Source: Impatiens glandulifera
Taxonomy: Eukaryota; Streptophyta; Magnoliopsida; Ericales; Balsaminaceae
Direction: 5' to 3'
Length of the DNA: 64,000 bases
NCBI RefSeq assembly: GCF_907164915.1
Contig: NC_061868.1
Location: 45,631,689 to 45,695,688, forward strand
The notes under the pieces are model-generated. The model ran no database searches and was not told the DNA's origin. It was given only the letters and a program-made list of their open reading frames with translations. Of this stretch, positions 38,101 through 50,673 are shown piece by piece. The position numbers and the translations under genes are program-made. The stretch's first letter is position 1, and each line of letters begins with the position of its first letter.

Positions 38101-41100
38101 TGGTGTATCTTCCCTTCAATGTCCCAAAATAATGTAACCAAGTTGTTTAAGCATCAACACCTCTCCCTCCGGAAATCATATCAGACCACCTAATTTCCAA
38201 AGTAACCCTCATATTTACAGGTTTTCACAAAATACCCCAACAAAGTCAGATTTACCATTCATTTTCGTGTGCATTAATGAATATACCATCTGGCTATATA
38301 CAACAATGATTACTTTAGGAGAAATATTAGACCTTCTACTATTACTCTTCTAAGGTGACATTCGAATTTCCAGTAACCACAATCTCGAGGAGAAATATAA
38401 TGTATTGAAAAGAGCTCAAAAGGACCAAATATCCAAAATATAAATAGTGTGTGGTTCAGCAGCTCACATATTGATCTGATCCATTGAGGAGTCCATAAGA
38501 GAACGAAATGCAAGAGGTAATGAGGAAATTGTGTATGGGGACTTGCTCCTCTCCAGGATAGATACAGGGATCCATGATTCTTCTTTAGTTATCTCTTCAG
38601 TTGAAGATCGCATCCAAGAACAAAGCCTCAGTATGTAAATTTTTGTGATCTCAAACTGAAGTGTCCGTAAAGCTGAAACTGTTCACAGCAAAAGAGAAAA
38701 TCACAAAGCCAGCAGATTAGAAAAACAAACATTCTCCAGGAAAAAGGAAATACCAGCCAATGGAGGAGACGATTCTTTGGCTTCAAAAGCTTGGCATGCT
38801 TTAGATATTTCTTGTATTGCATCACTCATGTATGGGCGAAGCACATGTGATTCCTCAAGATCACGAAATGTGCTATGGACCTACAAAAAGTAGGAGCACA
38901 TCTTAAAGCATGCTGCCTTCTCCTAAAGAGTTGTGGAAGAACAATATAAAGAGACAATAATACAAGATGGAGGCATAATAGAGTCATCAAAGAATGTAAA
39001 GAAGGGTCATTATAGAAATAGTCTTTTACTCATAAAACGTAACAATCAAGTAACTTTCATTATGTTTCGATCACACATCCAAATAGTTTAGGGGGAAAAG
39101 AAGAGTAAAGGAAAAAACCTTGCCAGTACTTTTTCCTTTTTCAGTTGGGTTGCGTTTGATAAAATTGAAAATTAAGTATTGAATGTTGAATACTCAATTC
39201 TAAGTAGTTATGTCTGAAAAATAAATGTTGAATAAACCAAATGAAAATATCTAAATTTGAAGTACTTGTATGTAAGTTAATTAGATAAAATGTGGAACAA
39301 TTTCGGAAAAATACCTATAATGATGTAATTTCGTTTTTATCTTGTTTTTCCTTTCCTTTCTTTAATTGCGACTTGTAATTTGAAAGCTTTTAGCGTTCAT
39401 CTTTTTCGTTCTCAATGAAAAGTTGACCCCTTTTAAAAAAAATAAGGTTGTCTATTGGATGCTCTTACTAGATTACCAAGTAAAATCATTCCTAATTTTC
39501 TAGTTCAGTTTTTTTAGCTTAATTTGAGTTGAATCTAAATAATTAAGTGATTTAAAATAACAATTTTCAAATGAACTTAATTCAAATAGGCACTTAATCA
39601 TTTAGACTAAGTTATCATATGAACATAAAAATAGGGACTTAATCATTTAAATTAGTGATAACTGATAAGTTGTGGTATCCCTCCATTAAAGTCAAAATCA
39701 CAAGTTTGATCCCCAAATAGGAAAAACTACCACATCTATTTACTAGTAATTTTTCTCTAAAAAATATGATTAGTTACCTTAGATTCATAGGCAGATATGG
39801 TATTGCGTATCATTCCAGCAACTTCATCAAGAGAATGACTGGAGTACTTGCTGTCTCCAACCTTGTCTTCACTTCTATTTACAATATTCACATTTGAATC
39901 AGAAGAGACTTGGGACGACTGCACAACAAAAGCAAGACCATATTAAGTTTCAACCTGAAATACAAAAACCAAGGATGATAAGTGTGACAAAAGTAAGTAC
40001 TCAAAACAGAACCAGGCATAAAAGCAACTTGTTTCTAGTAAAATGATACAAGGGGAAATGATATTAGGTTATGATAAGTGACAGTTATTAATATAGTAGT
40101 ATAAATAGAACATTAGTTGTTAAGAGTAGTTATGAAATGATTTAGTTGAATTTTTGTTAGAATATATTGAAGAAGACTTGCAAATTACACAATTGAAGTA
40201 CTTCCAATGATATGCCTGCAAACTTATTTAGTCATGGTGAACAATCTGAACAATTTCTAAAATAGAATTGGTAAGATTAACATTTAGACAATAAATTGTT
40301 ATGAATGTGTTTCTAGGCTTTATATGCCCTAACCAACAGCCGAGATGACACATAATCAAGGACTCACATCAATAAACCAGGAATCCGGCCTTAGCCTCAT
40401 CTGTCTATCTCAAGAAAACATACCAAAGAAGCATCTAAAGAATACAAGTTCAGTCAATAGGGATATAAAGTACATATGGTAGGGAATTAACTGCCCAATA
40501 ACTACCATTAGCTATACATTATTACAACATTGATTAACAAAATTACAGTTCTCTAGTCTCTCATCTCCAATTCTTGATTCTCTTTCGAGTCTCTCTTTGG
40601 TTTTCTAAATCTATCCCTCATCTCCCAAGTTGAAGCAAAAATATTCGCAGATGTTGCACTTGGAAGAAGATTCTATTGTTAATAGATTGGTGAGCTAGAC
40701 AATACTCGATGGCTACTCGAGGAAAGATGGATCAAGACATTTTTGTGCTGAAAACAGCAAAGAATGAAGACTGCAAGACAAGTATCGAGAAAAGTGGTGA
40801 AAAAAGAATACATAATCTACGACTACAAGGATTGGGCACTAATTGAGATGATGGAGGCTCAACATCAACTTTGACACCAAACAGAACGTCATCGAGTTAC
40901 TTTCATATCATCAGGGTGATCATAATCTATAATCTCACATTTATGTAACACAATTACTTAATCTAACCAATTTGGTGTGATAAATCCTCCCTAGTTATAT
41001 ATGTAGCAAGCCGCTTGATCACCACACCCATTCTGGAAATGATAGCACAAACCTAATCTACATGTTCAATGCGCCCAACAAGGAAGCTCACCTTAGTGAC

Positions 41101-44100
41101 ACATGCTAAACTCTTGGAAATAATGAGCAAATCCAAGGAACCACTTTAAATTTTAATACCATTTGTGGAGTCCTTAACCTAGGCCCATAACACACGTGAA
41201 TAGTATAGGCTATAAACGCATGAGGCAAAGCAACTGGCCACTAATACTATAGTCTAAGCCTAACAGATACACAAGAAGGTGGTCATAACTCATATTATAC
41301 ACTGATAAGTGATAAATCATTTAACAATCACTTAATAAGTGGAACTGCAGCTCCCAAGGAAGAAAATTTGGTCAATGTAGTTGGAGGTCTGAGGTGGTTA
41401 TTTATATATGTTGAACAACATTATTGATTGTTTGTGCGAACTTCATTTCCTTTCAATGCATATGAATAAAAGATTTACCCAAATATGCGCTTCTCCAACC
41501 TCTATTCGATATTTCTTATTCGCTTGAAATTTTTAAGAATGACTCTAATATTTGCTTGAATAGTTGAGCAAAACTTTCTCTCCTATTCATATTACATAGA
41601 AATTTTGAAAACTCAATATGTATGGCTACCATAGGCTTAGATAGATCAAACTTAAGCAAATAAGCACTTTGACCATCAACAACGGCACATGATGCAATTC
41701 TAGACACCATGCACCTGCAAAACTAGTGTTCCTTTCTCCATTTCTCCCAAAAGTAATAATTACCTTGAATTAATATGATGAAATAATCCCCAGCAATCAC
41801 CAAGAGCAAGAAATGGATGTTATGAATAAGAGTAACTTTTATTTATTAAGTACCAGAAAAATTAACATGAGAAGGATGCAAGCAGGTAACTTTTATAGCA
41901 TATGCTAACCCAGAGATTGCATTTTCTACTATCCAAAATATTCTACAATAAACTATGGAAAAAATTGGTTTAGTGGTTGAAGATCCAATTCCAAATGGGA
42001 GATCAAGAGTTACAAAACTGCCTATAGAATTAAAGATGTGAACTCAAGATTGATTTGTTTCGTATCAGGAAGAAAAAAAAATCCTACTTGCCTAATAAGG
42101 GTGTGGACAATAAGAGCAAAGATACCTTAGCAAACTTTCCACTGAATACGGAGAGAGCAACTTTCCAAAAGACTGGCACATGATAGATAAGTACAGAAGT
42201 TAACCTGCGGATGTACTTTCCTTTAAGAGAATCTACCACCTCACCAGTCAGGTCAATTTGTTGCAAGTCAGACACCTCGGTAGAAGAAAGAGAATAATCT
42301 GAATCTGCCTGATAATGTATTATTTCATGGAAAGCATCAAATAGTATTCACGTATCTAATGTTATACAATAACATGGATAACCTGGCAACTACACTTACA
42401 TTCTGGCTTAAGTCTTGCTGAATTTGCCTCCACTTTGCATCCAATAAAGCTTTCTCACGAATCTCATTCTGTAACATTTCTAACCTAGCTTCATGGTCTA
42501 AGGTGCACTTCTCAAGCAAGCCACGAATTCTTTGATTCTGTTAATAGATTAACTGAAGTCAGTCATGAAGTTGCTGTGCATATGAAAAAAGTCAGCATGC
42601 CATATCAAAGTCCATATTTTCTCCTAATAAATGAACACAAAGACTTGTCCAAAGAGAAACAAAAAATGAAGTGAAATTTCTCTATTGAAAATGGAATCTA
42701 CTGAAATCCTCAAAGATCAACAAATAAATACCCGTTGAGAAGAAGCATCATTAATTGTCTCAAAACACACTACATTAGATTTAAACTTTTTCCTCACCTG
42801 TATACTTAAATAATGCCACACGGGATCTGACTCTGGTTCAAGTTCCAGAAGAAGTCTCACGATGTTTTCAAGCTGCATTGAGCAAATAAAAGGGATTGCC
42901 AATGGTCAGCAGTTTCTAAACAGAAAAGAAGTATACAATAGACAACTACATTTTTTAGATGCATAGGGGCATCATGATGAGATGTATCAAAGAGCTAACA
43001 TCAGATATTATCAATTGAAATTAGCTTCAAATGTGAAAGATTACATACACAACTAAATTCTATGTTTTCAAAATTTCAAATTTTCTCGTGAATTAACAAA
43101 AGTGGATATCAAAGTACTAACTGAGATAACAGAAACTGGATAAGAATAACTGAGATGTAATTACGTTAACAAAATTTAATCCAGTATGTCTAAAGGCAAA
43201 CCATCAAAGAACGATTTGAATTTCAAATCCACAAATTTGATTGTACATTATATACCACTTGCTGGAAAGCACATCAAGTACAAAAAGGAACCAACATACT
43301 TCGACTCGTCATAAAGGAACCTTAATGCATAAAAATATAGTAGCTAACTATACAAGGGTCCTGCTCACTACACTAAGGACATCCTTTGAAGGAACTAGCA
43401 TAAACTTGCCTCTTCTTTATTAAAGGCTTTTACAAATGAAAATATAATAAGAAAACATAGAAATGTGATTAACACAAGCCTTAGACTATATATTATGCAA
43501 TTTTAAAATGTATATACATACATTTGCCAACTCAATTTGTGGATCCTCCATAGACTTGTAAAGCATTCCTTTAAAATCATGCATTACACCTTCAACCTCC
43601 TCGATAACACGCTTAAGTATACCAACCTGAAAGAAAATGGCAAGACAAATATGATTTTTAAGAATAGTAACAAAAACATTCAATTACTTGAAAACGGTAC
43701 AACACAGCAAGAAGATATAGTTGCAGATGCCATAAATAGTAAGTTATTCACTAATAAACTCCATGCCAAGAGTCACTACTCATTTAACATAAATAACAAT
43801 CTATTGCGCATAAGGAGACCAAGACAATCAGTTAGGGGTAACACTAAATTGTTAAAGTTTCACATGATCAACAGTTATTAAAATCGACCAATATAATGTT
43901 TAAACCTACAAATTGCAAAATTAACAAATGAAAACATTAACTTGGAAATCCAATGCATGGTAAAGGATACAAAGATTGAGTTACAGAGTATCTTCTGTTA
44001 GTCAATTGAATTCTATCATCTTCAACCTTTGCACTTTCAATATAATTTCAAATTCCCTAAGTGGGTCTGTTGGCTCCACCTGTTATTGTCTTCAACTGAA

Positions 44101-47100
44101 CTCCTTTTTCGTAATTCCTATGATGCAATTGGTGCTTAGCCATGAAAACAAATCCAGTTACATAGTCTTCTATGGATCCCATGACGACTAGATCAACAAA
44201 TTAATTCTTCAAGAGATGCCCCAATTGAGATTCCCTAAAAGTATTGGGTACTTATTCGGTTCATTTGGAAACTCTGATCACCTGAATTGGGTACGGATCC
44301 GGATGGGATCTTGTTTGGAAACTAAGTGTTTCTACAGATTGTCTAGGATCCTGCTTTTATATGAGATCACTAAGTGCACTCTCTCTGACTCTCTATTTGG
44401 AACTTAAGTGTGTATTCATCTTTTTTTAGTGTTTTATACTATTAGCCCGTTAGTATATGAAATCCCCAAACAAATTATTATTTTAATAATAAATTAAATA
44501 GAATATGTTTACATTATACAAATACTTAAATTTTATAACTTCTCATTTTTTATTTTGCATCCCCTAGGTTTGATATTTAATGATACTAATTATTGTAATT
44601 GTATACCCTTAAACTAATAAACTTGAATTATTTAATTATATTTATACCACTGAAGTTGTAGTTGTGGTGACGTAGACAACAAGCACATTGACAACAAATT
44701 CCGTTTGTTTAGAGAATTTAAATGTACACAACAACTAATATTATTTATTTATAATTTAAAATCAATAGCAGCCTAAACATTAGAGGAGATATGAAACAAA
44801 TTAGCATAAGTTCTATAAATCCTCACTCAAGGTAGTTAGACTTGTGTCCAAATAAGGCCAGATCTTGTAAAGAAACTAAAAATATAGTATCCAAGTCTAC
44901 ATTGAAAAGATATTAATGATAGATTCCATATAAGTATCAAGCACAAAGTTTATCATATGAAAACAAAAGGTCAATACTAACAGAAAGAGTAATGGATTCT
45001 CATGACAAGTTGATAATCCATGTGTAAAGTAAATGAAACACATGGATGATGATATTGACCAATTAAATACTCACTCTTGAAAAGTGAAAGGAGTTATCAT
45101 GAAAAATCATTAACAAGATCAAGAGGCATGGTCCAAAAGTATCTATAGCAGTGAAACAACTGAACTATACATCAGATTTCCTTCAAATGAAAAGGTAATA
45201 TTTAAAATGATTACTTCCTCAAAGTTCATGTTCCTTTGGGTTCTAAAGATATATAAATAACAAGTTTAGCCTAAAAACAGACAAATAAATACACATGTAG
45301 CCGAAGGTAGTGATGGTATAAGAAAAACACTCAAATATCTTAATGGGATCATTCCTTGATATTTTCTACTTCTTTCATTAAGGCACACCTAAATATCTAG
45401 AATTAGGATAACACGCCAACATTATCCACTTTTGGGTAATATTTAAAATGATTACTTCCTCAAAGTTCATGTCCCTTTGGGTTCGAAAGATATATAAATA
45501 ACAAGTTTAGCCTAAAAACAGACAAATAAATAGACATGTAGCCAAAGGTAGTGATGGTATAAGAAAAACACTCAAATATCTTAATGGGATCCTTCCTTGA
45601 TATTATCTACTTCTTGCTTTAAGGCACACCTAAATATCTAGAATTTGGGATAACACCCCAACATTATCCAGTTTTGGATGAAGTGTGGGAGCAAATCCTC
45701 ATGATAAAACCAGTAGACCAACAACTTTATCATGATAGGTCAAAGCAGATTATAGACATTTATCTCTTTAATGAATCCCCATTCCTAAATTTCTCAACAC
45801 ATTAACCATGAAAGAGAATAAGGCATACTAATAGCTAATTAGTGGTGTGAACCACCTAAAATTATATAACAACTTATTCATGTTATCTAGAGACGAACAG
45901 AGTAACTAGCAGAAGCACATCAATAACCATATCGCCAAAAAGACAAATAAACGCTACATGATTCAAGAAGTAATGATTTCATCCAACAGAAATAAAGAGA
46001 GAGAGAGAGAGAACTATTGGCATGTTCATACATGTGATGGCAACACAATTGATTTTGCTTTTCTATACTCCCTTACTGCCAGATCATACTCGCCCTTGCT
46101 GATGCTCCCACGAATAGCACTCGGTAAGTTGAACAGTGTCCGGAACCTCTGAAGCATTCCTTGAACAGATCTGATCTTCTCAGCTTGAGCCTAATTTATT
46201 TATCCATAAATTATAATCTGGAAAAATAATTAATAAGACTTATCTTACCAACTGATAGGAAACTACACCCTACCTACCTGTCTTTCAAATAGCGGACCAA
46301 GTGCTCGGTTGGCCTGAGTACTGACTCCTTGTATACAATCAAACAAGTGATTAGTTCCAGAACCTTCTGGATCTTCTTCAATCCTTTTCAATTTTGACTC
46401 AATATCTGGAAATCAACAAAGAAATATTTACCAGCTAAGATCAGTATAAAGTTAAGGTCGTGTAAAAGAATAGTGTTGAAATAAAAATACACAGCTTGCC
46501 AAGCAAAAAGCAACCCAACCATAAGTAAATAGACAAGATAGAGCTAAGCATGCATAAAGTATGGAAACTCACCATCAATAGTGGTTTTGCAAGAAACGAA
46601 GCAATCGAAGTTTTCTTTGACTAATTGTTTTTTCTGCTGAGTACGCCCTTTAAGATCGGTTTTTAGAGCGAGAGCACCAGCCTCCATGTCAGCAGCCGGT
46701 GAATCATGGTGTATTCGAGATAGAAAAAACTTGGGATCGAAATTCTCAGAGAAATACATCAATTTCTCTGCAAACTCATATACTCCATTGTCAGTAAAAA
46801 GAAATAATACCTAAATTTAACAGCATTAGGCATGTTGATACAGAAATCAGCTGGCAATGATCCCAAAACCCAGCAACCAGTGTCATATATTTTACACTAA
46901 ATGCAAATTCACAAATATACACCATGCAGTGACACAAACAAGTGTCTCTGTAGAATATCAGTAAATATGTACAAATATGTAGTGGTAGAGTTAGTGGGGT
47001 TAGGTGTAACTTGTAAGTAGTGGTAACCACCACATTCTTATTATTTTCTGTATATTGATGCATCATGTAAAGGCCCAAATTCATTCAATAGAATGTCCTA

Positions 47101-49950
47101 AAAAATCTCTAACTCTCTGATCATTAAAACTCACAGTTTCTAAACCCATAAAGCATCCTTATGCAATGTGACAGTAATTAGGAAAAAAGATTGTGGACTA
47201 TTCAAATTAAGTCTATGATGCAAATTCAGTAGATTATTTGACCCTTCTACCAGGTACTTTTAATATTAATAGGAATCTTCAGAGATGGAAGTTGCAATCA
47301 AGGAAAATTCAGGTTTAAAGCTTACCTCGCATGTTAGAATCTAGGTAGTCCTTTGATGGAGAACTATGAGAATACTCCGTAATCAACCTTAATGTCTTAT
47401 TATCTATTATCCTGCAACAAATATAACTTGCTTTTAGAATAGACAATAAAGAGATGCATCTTTAGAGACGACATATAACTGTCATCAAAGGGCTTAAACA
47501 AGCCTCAGAGCCCACACACATTTATTGAGATGCAAAGTTTCAAAACTACAAGGCATGACCAAATCCTGAACTGAGGAAGTTGATGGGGTATATGGCTCAG
47601 ACGCTGAGAACTAGCAAACCTCTAAGGGTTTTGGTCTTGATCATGAAGAGAATCTTATTCCTCTGACCATATATATATAGACTAGCTCGTGCCAAATACA
47701 TTTATCATGTGGTTATTGTGTGCATGATCTATGCGCTATTATTACATGTACCCGGTGATTTACCTTAGGTGTACACTGACTGTATTGGATGAGGAACCCA
47801 ATGTTGCAAGGAAACTCAAATTAACCAGGTTCATCTTATCACTATAGAAATAAACAGCATCCCTATGATATTGGCTACAGAATAAGATTATACTAGCATA
47901 CCCAAGTCCTAGTGGATCTATGCATTCCATGCCACGGGGAAATGATTGTAGAGTGGTAAGCTTTGCAACCACTGCTGCAGGCTTCTTCTCAATCGTCTCA
48001 ATCACTGGAATAGTTCTTGACTCGCGCATCTCACGAACCCTACGAGCAAGCTGCCATAACACAAAATATTTAATATTTCATCCAAATTAGGACTTCAATT
48101 ATGATTAGAAATGGCTCAAGATTGAAAAAAAAAAGTTCAATTCTATCCTACACTCATCTAGTTCTCGTGTAATTATTAACCAGCATGTGATTGATATTAA
48201 CATGAACCAGGCGTTCAATTCTATCCTACACTAATGTTATGAATGTTATATGGTAAATTTGTGAATTTTTAGGAAAGCCTAGTTAAATCTAAAACATTCA
48301 GCAATAAATGAATCAAACTCTGCACTTTTTTCCCATAGATGCATCCGTTTTTCACCACAAATCGTGAAATTGAGATTAAAACCCTCTATTTGACCTCAAC
48401 TCAGCTACATGATTAAAAATAAAATAATAGACCTGCATGATATGAATTGTATCCTTCTACCCATAGATAGCACCTACTTTTTGTTGGTTTCATAGCCCAC
48501 ATAGATAAGGAGCATGACACTTCCTTGCCTCAATTAGACACTCAAACACTACAGCTCTCCCCTCCTTCAAGAACACTAGTCATAATCAACCATGGAATTC
48601 TTGAAATCCAAATGTTGTAAAGTTTATGGCTCAGTTAACTAAAGGATGATTATGAAAAATCCATCTAATTTGATATGATTAGCCAACACTATCCAGTTGG
48701 TTTGGGATGTTTAGGAGGAGTGTCACATATCACGTTTCTGAAGTCCATCTCATCTACATGATAAAAAAAGGGGTTGGCAAGATAATCTTGCAATCAGGAA
48801 ACCTAGAAGAGGCTGATTGGTATTTGTTAATTCCACATTTTGGTTAATTGCCAGCTACATTGTGTCCTGGTAGTTGATCAGTTACAACAACCTTTTCAGG
48901 TTTGATTTCTTAGTTTGGAGAACTTCTCTTACTAAGGGTTGATGAATCAGAGCTGCTTTCCTAAGTCTTAAAAGTGAACCTATGTATCATGCATTTTCTT
49001 CATTGGTCTTCTGAATCAAGCTTTGAAACTGGGCAAAGGATTTTTTTTGTTGTTGTTGAACTAGGTTTATCTTAGTGGTGTTCGGAAAATAATTAACTTC
49101 TTGAATGATCAGAATAATGTCTAGATGACAAATTACTAGAGAAAAGGGGTATAGAATAAAATATGGAATGTGACATTTTTTACATTAAACTTGATTGAGC
49201 ATTGAACATCCCATTGAATTGTAAGTCATAGTAAAGATGATATATTTTCCAACTCGGGCTCATGGAAGAGTTTCAGATGTTACTTAGTGTGAAGTCAAAA
49301 TTCAGTTCTTAGCTCATCAGCACACCTATTTTATATCTCATTCAAGAACACTAAAATTCAAAACACTTGGTTCAAAATTGTAAAATGGATACAGGTGTTC
49401 ACTTGAAGCACACATTCTCTACAACCAATTGAGTCAAGATGAGAGTTTTCAATTACATAGAGATATCATAAAATATCGATATCCAAAAGCACAAGAAAAT
49501 GCAAACAGTATTGATACATACCTCAGCCTCATCAACTCTCTTCCAAGCATCAGGCTCCCCACCATCCCACCCATCATCCTCCTTCCCTTTTTTTCCAACA
49601 GGCCCTTTTTTGGACTCATATTTGTTATTATTTGGCATTTCCTCATCGCCGGAGGAAATACTCAGCATTTCAACCTCGGAATCATCGTCATCGTCCATCG
49701 ACTTAGTCTGCGCACGGTTGTGCTGCGACTGTTTCTGAGGAGCGGCCTTCGGCATCTGGTTGGCTGTAGGTTTCAGATTAGCCGGAGGAAGCCTTTGATT
49801 GTGGATCGGCGGCGGATTCTTGACGAAATTGGCTACAGGTCGAGAAGGTTTTGAGTATTGATTTGGGTAATTTAGATCCCGTTGTGCTTGGTCCTTTAGC
49901 GCGATCTGAAGAAGTTCGTCCTCGTCAATTTCCTCGCTGTCACTTGACAT
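35104..49950 (-). CDS. SEC5A: Exocyst complex component SEC5
   Basis: Twenty-one exons join in frame to 1093 residues, close to the roughly 1090 I recall for Arabidopsis SEC5A. Exons: 49522-49950, 47902-48050, 47326-47411, 46573-46767, 46278-46405, 46032-46190, 43522-43626, 42798-42872, 42400-42537, 42126-42308, 39778-39918, 38754-38880, 38468-38672, 37572-37687, 37269-37497, 36324-36417, 36070-36147, 35917-35973, 35700-35849, 35404-35622, 35104-35322. Recognised blocks include an acidic N-terminus (MSSDSEEIDEDELLQIALKD), PRGMECIDPLGLGIIDNKTL, FDCFVSCKTTIDDIESKLKR, RFRTLFNLPSAIRGSISKGE, LLLELEPESDPVWHYL and the C-terminal SFRGGMDSPSRNYR. SEC5 is a subunit of the octameric exocyst that tethers secretory vesicles to the plasma membrane. 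The length of the gene comes from introns of up to 2.4 kb that hold repeat debris; no exon looks damaged. Confidence 0.96.
36719..37046. mobile_element. MITE-like element in SEC5 intron, copy 4
   Basis: The left end GGCCTGGTTTGATGTGGGT pairs imperfectly with an inverted right end (GGTCCTTGGTTGATTTAGGG). Inside are AATAACC / CATCAAACGAGC segments like those of the three copies in the WD40 gene. The element is longer (about 330 bp) and more decayed. It lies in the intron between SEC5 exons 15 and 16. Confidence 0.45.
40480..40920 (+). mobile_element. Possible LTR-retrotransposon remnant
   Basis: Within the 2.2 kb SEC5 intron between exons 10 and 11, plus-strand sequence runs through a pyrimidine-rich CTCTAGTCTCTCATCTCC stretch into a short reading frame (ATGGCTACTCGAGGAAAG near 40709) that soon stops. 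This looks like the end of an LTR leading into a broken gag start. No primer-binding site or second LTR was identified. Confidence 0.25.
45195..45676 (+). repeat. Tandem duplication in SEC5 intron, 2 x 240 bp
   Basis: 45195-45434 and 45435-45676 are adjacent direct copies; both start GGTAATATTTAAAATG or GTAATATTTAAAATG and share TTAGCCTAAAAACAGACAAA. I count only about a dozen to fifteen differences, so the duplication is fairly recent. It lies in the 2.4 kb intron between SEC5 exons 6 and 7 and affects no exon. Confidence 0.9.
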
Positions 49951-50673
49951 GTCCTGAATTTAATGCTGATAGATATACATACAGAAGCTGTACGTAATTT
50001 CGGAACGAAATTAGTTTGACTGTTCCATCTATTTCACCCTAAGAAATCGGATCTAACGCGCCACAGAGAGGGACGATGATGATTACTTCCAACTCATTAT
50101 ACAAGATCAGGAAATTGAAAGGACCCCGATAGATGATGAAAGAGCTACAATCCTCTGTTGTCGGTCACATTTCTTTACTGTTACATCGGATAAGGCTTGT
50201 TTGGTTTACCTTAATTCATATTTCAATAACCTATCCAAATAATTGAGTTTTAATGTACAATTCATTTAATTATTTATTGATGATATAACTGATTTTTATT
50301 TTTTATTTTTTTTTGTTTGCAAGATTACACAAATATACTGATTATATAAAACTAATTAGTATATTAATATATAAAGTATAACTACTTTAACATTAATCAT
50401 TTTAATATTAATGGTTATTACTTTTAGACCATTTCTGAATTTGTGCATGTACTGTTATGTAATAAATAATAATATTTTGATATATCTAATTGTAAAATAT
50501 CTATATGATGCATTTTGTTATGTATGACTCAAGAAGAGAGAATTAACAGTTTTCATAAAGAAGAAACTGATGGAAATAACAAACAATTTCTTAAATTATT
50601 TTGAAAAAGTAAGACAATAAATAAAAAACAATTTGATTACAAGGAAATTCTTTAAATTATTATTCTGCATACA
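49951..50673. other. SEC5 promoter and FBPase 3' region
   Basis: Two minus-strand genes lie head to tail, so this 720 bp holds the SEC5 leader and promoter and the FBPase 3' untranslated region. The sequence at 50186-50250 (GGCTTGTTTGGTTTACC) resembles one MITE end, but I found no partner end. Confidence 0.5.

Noticed and set aside
49429..49854. A 141-residue plus-strand frame opposite SEC5 exon 1
   Set aside because: Antisense shadow of the conserved SEC5 N-terminal exon.
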